Source: Rhizophagus irregularis (taxonomy: Eukaryota; Glomeromycota; Glomeromycetes; Glomerales; Glomeraceae). Taken from it: a stretch of DNA of 64,000 bases. The notes under the pieces are model-generated. The model had not been told where the DNA came from. It made no database searches and saw only the letters and a program-made list of their open reading frames with translations. Below are positions 11,958 through 22,233 of the stretch, in pieces. The DNA lies in assembly GCF_026210795.1 (NCBI RefSeq), contig NC_089451.1, positions 2,464,001-2,528,000 on the forward strand, given 5' to 3'. Every line of letters begins with the position of its first letter. The first letter of the stretch is position 1. The position numbers and the translations under genes are program-made.

Positions 11958-13399
11958 TTGATCACGCAGATAACTCATACTACACCACTAGCTAGTTAGC
12001 ATTCTACACAAAGTTACTGACGAGATTGAGCAATTTCAATTTGGAATTTATTAATTACTGACTAGCAGTCATCCGTTGCTTACACCGGCCAATGAGTTTG
12101 TTTAAATAGAAAATTTTAATATTATAATGTAATACTAGTAAGTATATGTATTAAATTATATTTATACATTTTCGAAAAAACTTCAATATTATAAATATTT
12201 CGGCTTATTAATTAATTATAAATTTATAATTTCTTATTATTTTATATTACGCCAATCTTAAACTTATAACCAACTTAGGAAAAATATTTGAACAATTAAA
12301 TGTATTAGAATCTGTTCATTTCATTTATTGTTTATTCTTTTGATAATTATTTTACTCAATAAATTATTAATTTGACCAAACCAAATGAATTAAAATAAAA
12401 TCTGGTGATTATTTAGAGAATTTCATTTGGTTATAATAATCAATTATTAAATCTGTAACAATTTCTTATTTTTTTGATTTTTTATAAGGGACGGGCATAA
12501 AAAATTCTTAGTATATATAGTGTAACATAAGATTTATTGTAAGTCGGCATCAACATTGCAGCCAGATCAATTGCAACTGGAATTTATATAAATACTTTAA
12601 GATTATCTTTACATATTTTTGAATTTGTAAATCATTTTTTTATTGAGCGTTCAATTTAATTGAAAAAATCTTAATTAACTTTCTATCAACATTTATCAAT
12701 TTTCTTACATGATATATTAATAATAATTTTATAAATATTACTAATGTAATATTTTATTTCTTTATTTATAATGAATTAACTAATTTTTTAAGTTACATGT
12801 TGTATTGATTTTAAAAAAATTAATAATTTTATTTAATAATATAATTAAGTTAGATTATAAATAATAAATTTTTGCTTATTATTAATAAAAAATATTTTTG
12901 AAACTTCTTCTATTTTCTGGGTTTCTACCTGGTCTTGATGATTAGATAATTAATAATCAATATGATCTATAAATAGAAATAAAGGGTTATCCTATGATCA
13001 CTCAGATAAATGAGTTATTGAATTACTAGACTGATATCAGAACGCTCATCCACGCTTACTCAGGCATATATACCAGATTTCATCTAGACTCACAAAGAAT
13101 CCCGACAAATAAATATATTTGGAAAACCTTAGACATATATATACGTGGGCAGACCCATGAACTAAATCGTAAAAAAGCCTTCATTGCAATTAAAGCTCGA
13201 TTGAACACAATAACTCACCTAATATCAGGGATAATAAATAAATGATATTGTTAAGAATAGGGTGGTAGGATGGTAGTTGCAACCCAGGATTCTAATCACC
13301 TACAAGAATAATTAGTAATTACAATTTATGCTTTTATAAAGGCCCAAAACTATTCCTACTTATAAGAAATTTTTAAATATAAATTTTACTCTATTTGAT
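11958..13399. other. Intergenic, nothing recognised
   Basis: AT-rich with no supported gene. The slightly more complex stretch at about 12960-13330 shows no open frame or domain that I can name. Confidence 0.5.
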
Positions 13400-13890
13400 A
13401 TTTTATTACTTATAATGAGTCATAATTATTAATATTTACAATAAAATGAATAATTACAATCCTTGATTACTAATTTTACATTATTTTTTAACTTACAATG
13501 AGTCATAATTATTAATATTTATAATAAGATGAATAATTACAAACACTGATTATTATATTCTTTTTTTCAATAAAATAACTTATAATGAGTCATAATCATA
13601 TAAGATGAATAATTATAAACCCTGATTACTAATTTTCCATTAATAAAATAACTTATTTTGAGCCATAATAATTAATATTTACAATAAGATGAATAATTAC
13701 AAACCCTGATTACTTTTATATTCTTTTTTTTCAATAAAATAACTTAGAATGAGTCATAATCATTAGTATTACAATAAGATTAATAATACCTAACTTTACA
13801 GATTATTATTCATTATTTATATTTGGTAAATTAAGACATAGTTACCAATTTTTACAATGAAATGATTTGTAATGAGTTATAATAATTAAC
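13400..13890. repeat. Degenerate tandem repeat, unit roughly 70-95 bp
   Basis: The core TAATGAGTCATAAT followed by AAGATGAATAATTACAAAC and CTGATTACTA recurs about six times with internal length changes. Spacers differ by T-rich insertions such as TATTCTTTTTTTCAATAAAA. The copies are diverged, suggesting an old minisatellite. Confidence 0.75.
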
Positions 13891-14652
13891 TTGAATTATG
13901 GTTCTTTGGGTTAGCACACCAAGGTGGCGCTGTCTATAATGGCGGTTTGGTTCACGGTTATTTAAATTGCTTTCGGCTCCCATATACTAGTTTATCCTTG
14001 TAATTTGTACCATGACTTTGTTCACGTGGAAATTAATATTAGGAGTGTGGTGTATGATGTATGTTTCGTTTTCCTCTCCCCCTGATCAATGTTGCTGCAC
14101 CTCAACGCTGGTGATCAGGCAAGGTAACAACAAGTTTTTTCAAAGATTTGGCCAAGTCAGCAACAATATAAGCCGTCATAAATCAATTTAAATTTGTTAA
14201 ATTGTCCTTATATTGTATGATAATTGTGGTGCGATTTTATTAGTTTAGATAGAGAGACTCAATAACTCTAGAAAAAATAGTAGCCGGATTGGTTTGCAGG
14301 TTACGCTTACGATAAAATTATATATCAATTTATAGCATTATGATTCCAATTTTTAATATAAAAGAATTTATTCATGTATTATTATTAAATCTTGCCACAT
14401 TTTTTTAGCTTATTATTCTATTTTTTTCTAGTGTCATAATGTCAATATTCATTTTTCCGATGATTTGAATTTGGGAAAATATATTTTAACTACAAATGAT
14501 TTGTTATGATTCTTCTAACAACCATTTGGCTTTAAATACAATTAGGAATTAATAAAGTTTAAAATGCAATTATGTAATTAGAAATACATCAAAAAATATG
14601 AGTTTTTTAATATTTAACTTAAGGAACTATTTGACCAGTAAACTTACCCAGT
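13891..14652. other. Intergenic, less AT-rich stretch, no gene called
   Basis: About 13910-14170 has more normal base composition and a small inverted pair CCTGATCA/TGATCAGG near 14090-14130. I tested it by eye for a tRNA-like fold and for an open frame and support neither. Confidence 0.4.
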
Positions 14653-14660
14653 AAAATATT

Positions 14661-14942
14661 GGGGTTGGTACGAAATCGAAACTCGAAATCCCGAAGGTAC
14701 ATAATCCCGACACTCTAAATCCCGAAATGTCAAAATCCCGAATTGCCATAATCCCGACATTTCATAAGCCTGACACTTCATAATCCCGAAATTCAAAATA
14801 CCGAAAAGAAAAATCTTGAAATTTATTAATAAAATAAAGAAAATCAGTATTATAGGGGTGTCGGGATTATAAAATTCGGGATTTTGGCAATTCGGGATTT
14901 AGATATTTCGGATTTCGAGTTTCGGGATTTTGGACGGATCCC
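14661..14942. mobile_element. MITE with 8-bp AAAATATT duplication and ATCCCGA arrays
   Basis: AAAATATT flanks the element at 14653-14660 and 14943-14950. The ends are imperfect inverted repeats (GGGGTTGGTACG versus GGGATCCGTCC). Inside, ATCCCGA units spaced 12-20 bp apart on the left are mirrored by TCGGGAT units on the right, with AAACTCGAAATC shared by both arms. The 8-bp duplication suggests hAT-type transposition. Confidence 0.75.
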
Positions 14943-15690
14943 AAAATATTATATCGTATGACCGTTTATGACCTAAAAAAAAAAGAATACTGAAAACTAT
15001 TCAAAAACTATACATTATCATTATTATGCGCGGAGATAGAATAAACTATTAACAGCAATGAATACCTATAAAGCGGCAAAGGTACATCAATTTAGAATTA
15101 TGTATCAAATTCTTTGGTAATTTAAATGGTTATTATGAAAGAGTAAATTGTAAGAAATTGTAAAGATGAATGATTGTCATCTTTGAAAATGGTCATAAAA
15201 ATAGATTTTACTAAAATTAATCGAATCGCACATTTTAATGTAACTTTCTCGCACGATAGTTGAAATAAATAAACTTTAAGTTTTTTTATTACTATATACT
15301 ATCTGCTAGCAAATTTATTAGAATAATGATTTTCTATTCTCGTAATTTATAACATTGATACAATAAATACATTTTAAACTTATTTCTGATAAGAACATTG
15401 TATTTGTTTTAGCCCGGAAAAAATAATACTTTGATGCAACCAACAAAAAATTAATGATTCAAAATCGAATAATTATTTTAAGATGTCAAAATTAATTTGA
15501 TAAATAAATACATAATAGATAAGTAAATAATATAATAATGAACACAGTATATAGTATACATATTTATTAAGAATTGTTAATGTAAAAGGACGGAATTTAA
15601 ATATAAAATAAATTTATTCACCAATTTTAATTGGGAAATATTGATTCGTAAAGATTCTTTTTAAGTGATATTTGACGTAATATGTATCAT

Positions 15691-15882
15691 TTATTCGTTC
15701 TTACATGAAGATGCACATCGGCCAGGACATTCTTCTTTAGGTACATGTTCCTCGCATGAACAGATGCAAGACTTGCATGGATCTTTAATGCTCAAACAAG
15801 CAATCTGAGGATAGACTTCCGCAATTAAAAATGTTAAGAAAAAAAAGTAAATGAAAATTTTGGATGGAGTAATGGAAACCAT
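15691..15882 (-). CDS. Small secreted eight-cysteine peptide, copy 1
   Basis: A 63-codon single-exon ORF. Residues 1 to about 25 form a classic signal peptide: a short polar start, then a hydrophobic core rich in F, I and L. The mature part of about 38 residues has eight cysteines spaced C-x6-C-x2-C-x-C-x-C-x8-C-x3-C-x3-C. It is acidic and ends in KNE. Even cysteine number, size and secretion signal fit disulphide-stabilised fungal effector or antimicrobial-like peptides. I do not recognise a named family, so function is inference. The twin at 20793-20984 has identical cysteine spacing but five amino-acid differences, four of them within ten residues at the mature N-terminus. The DNA around the two genes is nearly identical. 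A 70-bp direct repeat lies just upstream of the ATG. Confidence 0.75.
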   Translation of the reverse strand: MVSITPSKIFIYFFFLTFLIAEVYPQIACLSIKDPCKSCICSCEEHVPKEECPGRCASSCKNE

Positions 15883-15908
15883 TTTTATGATGAATATGGA
15901 CTTGAAAA

Positions 15909-16040
15909 GAAATGATATATTTTTTACTAGGTCAAAATTCGATGATATTTAAAAGAAAATGAATTATTATAAATTTACGAAATGATATATTTTTTGCTAG
16001 GTCAAAATTCGATGATATTTATAGGAAAATGAATTTACTG
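15909..16040 (-). promoter_or_regulatory. 70-bp direct repeat in the upstream region of peptide copy 1
   Basis: GAAATGATATATTTTTT followed by CTAGGTCAAAATTCGATGAT occurs at 15909 and again at 15979, exactly 70 bp apart, beginning about 27 bp upstream of the ATG. The same pair is present upstream of copy 2 (21011 and 21081). A duplicated promoter element is an inference from position only. Confidence 0.5.
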
Positions 16041-17205
16041 AATTTACTGACATACTAATTTTTTCCTGCATATGTATTATTTATTTCATGGGAAGTTGGA
16101 AATAATAGGGTTTTTTCGGGAACCCGCGTTTCCCTTCCCAGGGCAATCCCCAGGAGCGTGTCACCACTCATTAAATTTAACATTAAATTTATTAAATTTT
16201 AAACTAAAATTAGAAATTTCCCGGCCATCTATATGAGACCACTAGCAATTTCAAAAATTAGTATGAAGACAATCATGAGCGACAGTAGATTGATCACATT
16301 TAATATATTTAATCTACATTCGGCATTCGCCAATGATATTATGATTTTTCCCGCATATCTTAATATATTTAATCTACATTCGCCGCATATATAATATTTA
16401 TATTTTGGTACGGCAAAAATAACGGTCCATAAGATCGACAATTTTCATTTAATTTTCATTTAATTTTCATTTAATAAATTACCGTATTGAACTAGTAAAA
16501 TTTGGTTTAACCCCCGTTTCTATTCCGACAATTTTATTTCCTTTTTTTGAATACGTATTACGATTTATGTAACACTACCTATTTGACCCCTGAAATACAT
16601 GTAGTCGTAGATCACGTAACACTTGCGAGTTATGCAACGCGGCAGACTTAAACGGAACCATTCCAAACTAAATATTAGTTTAACGTTCTTTCTATCTCAA
16701 AAATTTGAGGAGGGGAGGGAATAATTTAAATAAACATGACATTAAAAATTTCAGAAATATTCGGTACCACTCAATTTTAGTAAAGAGAGGGGGATATGTG
16801 AACATACAGTATGTGTTTAAAAATAAAGGGGAGGGGAGGACGTTAATCTAAAATTAATTTGGAGCGGCCTAATCTACATTCGTCAATGATATTGTGATTT
16901 TTCGATTTTTCCCGCATATCTTAATATATTTAATCCACATTCGCCGCACTTTTACGGCAAAAACGGTCCATAGGATCGACGAACCTGTAAAAAAAAGTCG
17001 ATCCGTTTTTTTTATATTCCGTCTTTTTTCCGTAAAATCCGTAAAAGGCTCATATTTCCGGAATTAATAACCTTGTATCACGGAATTTATCGAATTATTT
17101 ACATTTCCGTGAATGGATCCGTGAAAGGCTCACTTTTACGGAGTTTTTACAGAAATAACGGATAAAATTTTTTATAGGGTTGGATGATCTATCTCTCATT
17201 AATTC

Positions 17206-18185
17206 CCTAATGGACATCATACCGACATTCTAGTTTTCCTGACATGACATTATCCCGACAACATATATCCCGACAGACATTTTCCCGACATGTTGAAAAT
17301 GATTTACGAAAAGTAATTTATTACTGCTGTAATAATGTATCATGTTTATAAATATAAATATAATTCTCTTACATGCTATCAAAACCAAAAATTTCAAAAA
17401 AGATTTAATTTGTAAGGAAACAATTTATTTAATTATTAGATATTGTAAAATTTGGAATTATACGATATAAAAAAATGTTAAGTCATTGAAAAAACTGTTT
17501 TAAATGAAATAATTAATAGCTTTATTTAAAAATAGATAATTTCATTGCTATAAAGTTAATTTTTCCACAATGATTAATTGAATTCATATGAAATCCGTTA
17601 ATAAAAGATTTCCATAAAGGGAAACCAGTATTTTTGTCTTACGAAATAGAAACTGCATAAAAATAACGATCTTTTAATTTTAAGAATTGTTTGATAAAAT
17701 AATTAATTATGTGATTATGGGGAAGAAATTTGATTGGCTTTATTTATACTTTTTTTTATCTCTACTTCGAAATTTACAGATTTTCAGGTTTTTGGAATTT
17801 TTCACTTATCCATTTTTTGCAACTAAAATAAATTTTTGTAGGTACGCAATGGGCTTCTGCTAGTGATTTTATTATAAAAATTTGCACTATAAAAATGAAA
17901 TATACAGTATACATGAAATTGCGAATTTTTATTAAAATAAATATATGAATAAACAAATAATAAAAATTTTCTCCATATGTTTTATCTTAAATAATTGGGG
18001 GAATCACTTTTTTTAAATCGGGAAAATGTCTGTCGGGATATGTGTTGTCGAATAGCATGTCGGTATAATGTCCATTAGGGTATGTGTCATGTCGGTAAAA
18101 TGTTCATTCGGGAATATGTCTTGTCGGGTAATCGTTGTCGGGCAAAGGGTATGTCGGGAAAAAGGTTGTCGGGAAATCGTGGTGT
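17206..18185. repeat. Inverted arrays of TCCCGAC/GTCGGGA units (possible foldback element)
   Basis: The left block at 17206-17295 contains TACCGACATT, ATCCCGACAACATAT and TTTCCCGACAT. The right block at 18020-18185 contains the reverse forms (AATGTCTGTCGGGATATGT, ATGTCGGTATAATGTCC). The intervening 0.7 kb has no gene. I could not define matching outer ends or a target duplication, so the element limits are uncertain. Confidence 0.55.
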
Positions 18186-20111
18186 AACCGTCTAAAACAA
18201 AGAAAGAAAACGAAACAATAGTTAACATCTTATCTAAATAAAAAAATTTAATTCAAAAGAATTTAAAAAAGTAAAAAAAAACCAACAGTTGGAAATTTCA
18301 CGCATCCAAAGGCCTGACCATCTAAGAAACAAGAAAATAAAATTTTATTTAACCACCAGTTAACTTTTTGTCAAATAAAAAAAAAGTGAAAGAAAAAAAA
18401 TTTTAGACCCATCTAAAGAAAGAAAAAAAAATAAACCATTAGAACCATTCATTAAAAAAATAAAGATGAAAAAAAAGAAAAAATATCTTACCGGAATTCT
18501 GAATATCCCTTCCTCTACCAATTTCTTCTTCATCGATTATAAATTCATCATATTTAAAATAACGAATATACTCATTCTCTAGCTTTTTCTCAATCCATTT
18601 TTTTACCAAAGTTATTTTGACATTTAAGTTATAATATACTTATTTTTTTTAAAAAAAAAATCGGTATGAACTCTTAATTTTCATTGCATAATGCAATGAT
18701 TTTTGTCTAATAAAGAAAAATATCAACATGTTACTAAACGTTCCGCTAAAGATTTTTATTAGAGAGAGTGAAACAAGAGGAAGAGAAAAAAACGGGGAAG
18801 GGAAAGGGTGAGACTGTGAGAAAGGAAAAGGGTTTGTTAAAGTTTTAAAAAAAAGTGGCTGATCTGTTAAAATTGTCACGTTAATCATGTGATATATAAT
18901 TTCATATAAATTAGGGGCTTTTCCCCGAAATTTGATTTTTTTTTTCCTGCTTGACATAAAATAAATTTGATTTTGATATGTATATCCATTAGTGTCTATA
19001 GGGGGAATATAAATAATAAAAAAAATAAATGGTATTCAGAAATATTTTAAGAAATTTTTTTGTCTTACATTAGCTGATACTTAAGTATAAATATCTGCGC
19101 ATAAAACCAATTGACTATTTCGGTATAATATAGTATCGTTAGTTCATTACTATGTAATTATAAGCAATGTAGTCACATTTTCAACATCGATATATGAAAA
19201 TGAAAAAAATAATACTTAAAAAATATGGATAAATCTAATTGTAAAAATTTAAGATCAGGCGTAATGTAAACAATAACAAAAGATCAGTTGTGTAACTAAG
19301 ACAAAAGAATTTTTTAAAAAATTTCAAGAAACTGCTTATAACTTAAAATTTTGTCTATGAAACTGTCTTAAATACATTAAGTAAAAGTTTTCCAAATTAA
19401 ATTTTGCATATAAAAATTTTATTTGTGAAACACATATTAAATTTATTATTAAAAAAAATAAAAAAGGATGTTACAAATAAGATATGTAACAGGCTGTTAC
19501 GAATACATTTTTTCAAAAAATATAATATAAAAAAAGCCATATTTATGATATAGTCACAATGTATCAAACAATGCAATAACAGTATTGTAGATGTATTGCA
19601 ATTTCGTATTAACGTACAATGCATTGTTACGTTACTAAAATAACAACGTGATAATATAGTGAAAGCGATGTCATAAAATCACGGATTTCAGCAATGTTGT
19701 GATTGTACGACATGATAAACATATTCTTTGTACGTTCCAGTGGCGCAGCATATGTTTACGAAGAACCACCAGTTGAACCGGCAAAAATTGTAGCCGTTAC
19801 GGCATTATGCACGAACGCGTAAAAGTAAACAGTGGTGACAAATAAGGATTTTACCTACTCAAAAAAAACAAAGTCCCTCAGATAAATATAAACAGCGCAA
19901 ACCTGGTGGGATGTACGTCACGTGATGGCTAAATTTTTGCCGGTGCGGCTAGTGTAGAAAGTTACTGCGGCTGCGCCTTATCATTTGTATTTATGTCTCT
20001 TATTTCTTTCATAGTACAGTACACTCAGCAGGCAACCATACGTACATAGCTAAAGATCACCATACACTACACACAAGGGTTTCTATACACTACATGTTTC
20101 CTAATTGCCCC
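18186..20111. other. Intergenic, AT-rich, no gene called
   Basis: Several short open frames on the minus strand have no family resemblance. An inverted pair ACCGGCAAAAATT..TAGCC (19777-19797) and GGCTAAATTTTTGCCGGT (about 19928-19945) could bound a tiny inverted-repeat element, but no target duplication is visible. Confidence 0.45.
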
Positions 20112-22233
20112 CTGAAAACTGTTCAAAACTATACATTATCATTATATGCGCGGAGATAGAATAATTATTAACAGCAATAGATACTATAAAGCGGCAAAGG
20201 TATATCAATTTAAAATTATGTATCAAATTCAATGGTTATTATGAAAGAGGAAATTATAAGAAATTGTAAAGATGAATGATTGTCCTCTTTGAAAATGGTC
20301 ATAAAAAAATAGATTTTACATTTTAATGTAACTTTCTCGCACGATAGTTGAAATAAATAAACGTATGATTTATTTTAAGGTTTTTTATTACTATATACTA
20401 TCTGCTAGCAAATTTATTAGAATAATGATTTTCTATTCTCGTAATTTATAACATTAATACAATAAATACATTTTAAACTTATTTCTGATAAGAACATTGT
20501 ATTTGTTTTAGCCCGGAAAAAAATAGTACTTTGATGCAACCAACAAAAAAATTAATGATTCAAAATCGAATAATTATTTTAAGATATCAAAATTAATTTG
20601 ATAAATAAATACATAACAGATAAGTAATTAAATATAATAATGAACACAGTATATAGTATACAAATTTATTAGAAATTGTTAATGTAAAAGGACGGAATTT
20701 AAATATAAAATAAATTTATTCACCAATTTTAATTGGGAAATATTGATTCGTAAAGATTCTTTTTAAGTGATATTTGACGTAATATGTAGCATTTATTCGT
20801 TCTTACATGAAGATGCACATCGGCCAGGACATTCTTCTTTAGGCACATGTTCCTCGCATGAACAGAGGCAAGACTTGCATGGATCTCGAATGTACAAACA
20901 AGCATTCTGAGGATAGACTTCCGCAATTAAAAATGTTAAGAAAAAAAAGTAAATGAAAATTTTGAGTGGAGTAATGGAGACCATTTTTATGATGAATATG
21001 GACTTGAAAAGAAATGATATATTTTTTACTAGGTCAAAATTCGATGATATTTAAAAGAAAATGAATTATTATAAATTTACGAAATGATATATTTTTTACT
21101 AGGTCAAAATTCGATGATATTTATAGGAAAATGAATTTACTGACATACTAATTTTTTCCTGCATATGTATTATTTATTTCATGGGAAGTTGGAAATAATA
21201 GGGTTTTTCGGGAACCCGCGTTTCCCTTCCCAGGGCAATCCCCAGGAGCGTGTCACCACTCATTAAATTTAACATTAAATTTTAAACTAAAATTAGAAAT
21301 TTCCCGGCCATCTATATGAGACCACTAGCAATTTCAAAAATTAGTATGAAGACAATCATGAGCGACAGTAGATTGATCATTTAATATATTTAATCTACAT
21401 TCGGCATTCGCCAATGATATTATGATTTTTATCTTAATATATTTAATCTACATTCGCCGCATATATAATATTTATATTTTGGTACGGCAAAAATAACGGT
21501 CCATAAGATCGACAATTTTTATTTTAATTTTCATTTAATAAATTACCGTATTGAACTAGTAAAATTTGGTTTAACCCCGTTTTTGTTCCGGCAATTTTAT
21601 TTCCTTTTTTTGAATATATATTACGATTTATGTAACACTACCTATTTGACCCCTGAAATACATGTAGATCGTAGATCACATAACACTTGCGAGTTATGCA
21701 ACGCGAAAGACTTAAACGGAGCCATTCCAAACTAAATATTAGTTTAACGTTCTTTCTATCTCAAAAATTTGAGGAGGGGAGGGAATAATTTAAATAAACA
21801 TGACATTAAAAAATTTCAGAAATATTCGGTACCACTCAATTTTAGTAAAGAGAGGGGGATATGTGAACATACAGTATGTGTTTAAAAATAAAGGGAGGGG
21901 AGGACGTTAAACTAAAAATTAATTTGGAGCGGCCTAATCTACATTCGTCAATGATATTGTGATTTTTCCCGCATATCTTACTATATTTAATCCACATTTT
22001 CCGCACTTTTACGGCAGGCAGAAACGGTCCATAGGATCGACGAACCTGTAAAAAAAAGTCGATCCGTTTTTTTTTATATTCCGTCTTTTTTCCGTAAAAG
22101 GCTCATATTTCCGGAATTAATAACCTTATATCACGGAATTTATCGAATCATTTACATTTTCCGTGAATGCATCTGTGAAAGGCTCATTTTTACGGGGTTT
22201 TTGCAGAAATAACGGATAAAATTTTTTATAGGG
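20112..22233. repeat. Segmental duplication, copy 2
   Basis: Direct copy of 14990-17179, about 5.1 kb away. It begins at CTGAAAACT and ends at TTTTTTATAGGG. It is slightly shorter owing to small deletions, for example ten bases near 21135 and part of the repeated ATATTTAATCTACATT block near 21430. It includes the second peptide gene. Confidence 0.9.
20793..20984 (-). CDS. Small secreted eight-cysteine peptide, copy 2
   Basis: Twin of the gene at 15691-15882: 63 codons, the same signal peptide with one Ser/Leu change at residue 7, and the same eight-cysteine pattern. Against copy 1 I count ten base differences in 192. Eight fall in five changed codons (S/L, I/N, S/Y, K/R, I/L) and two are synonymous. 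Across the roughly 300 bp immediately flanking I see only about two substitutions and one 10-bp indel. Excess change inside the coding region, mostly in the mature N-terminal part, is what diversifying selection or conversion from another paralogue would leave. Function is unknown; an apoplastic or host-directed role is inference. The cysteine framework and the KNE end are unchanged. Confidence 0.75.
   Translation of the reverse strand: MVSITPLKIFIYFFFLTFLIAEVYPQNACLYIRDPCKSCLCSCEEHVPKEECPGRCASSCKNE

Larger units (their letters stand above)
14990..17179. repeat. Segmental duplication, copy 1
   Basis: This stretch is repeated in the same orientation at 20112-22233, from CTGAAAACT to the shared TTTTTTATAGGG, with small indels and few substitutions. 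It carries one small secreted peptide gene (15691-15882, minus), a 70-bp promoter duplication, and dispersed ATATTTAATCTACATTCG and TTTCCGTAAAA motifs. Confidence 0.9.

Noticed and set aside
13910-14000. Possible tRNA in the less AT-rich stretch
   Set aside because: No cloverleaf with a proper acceptor stem and T-arm could be drawn; only a B-box-like GGTTCACGG.
14661-18185. Spaced ATCCCGA/TCCCGAC repeats as a possible CRISPR array
   Set aside because: Units are 6-8 bp, spacers irregular, arms mirrored; eukaryotic MITE-like structure, no cas genes.
18013-18228. 71-codon minus-strand ORF
   Set aside because: Translation of the TGTCGGGA array; no family resemblance.
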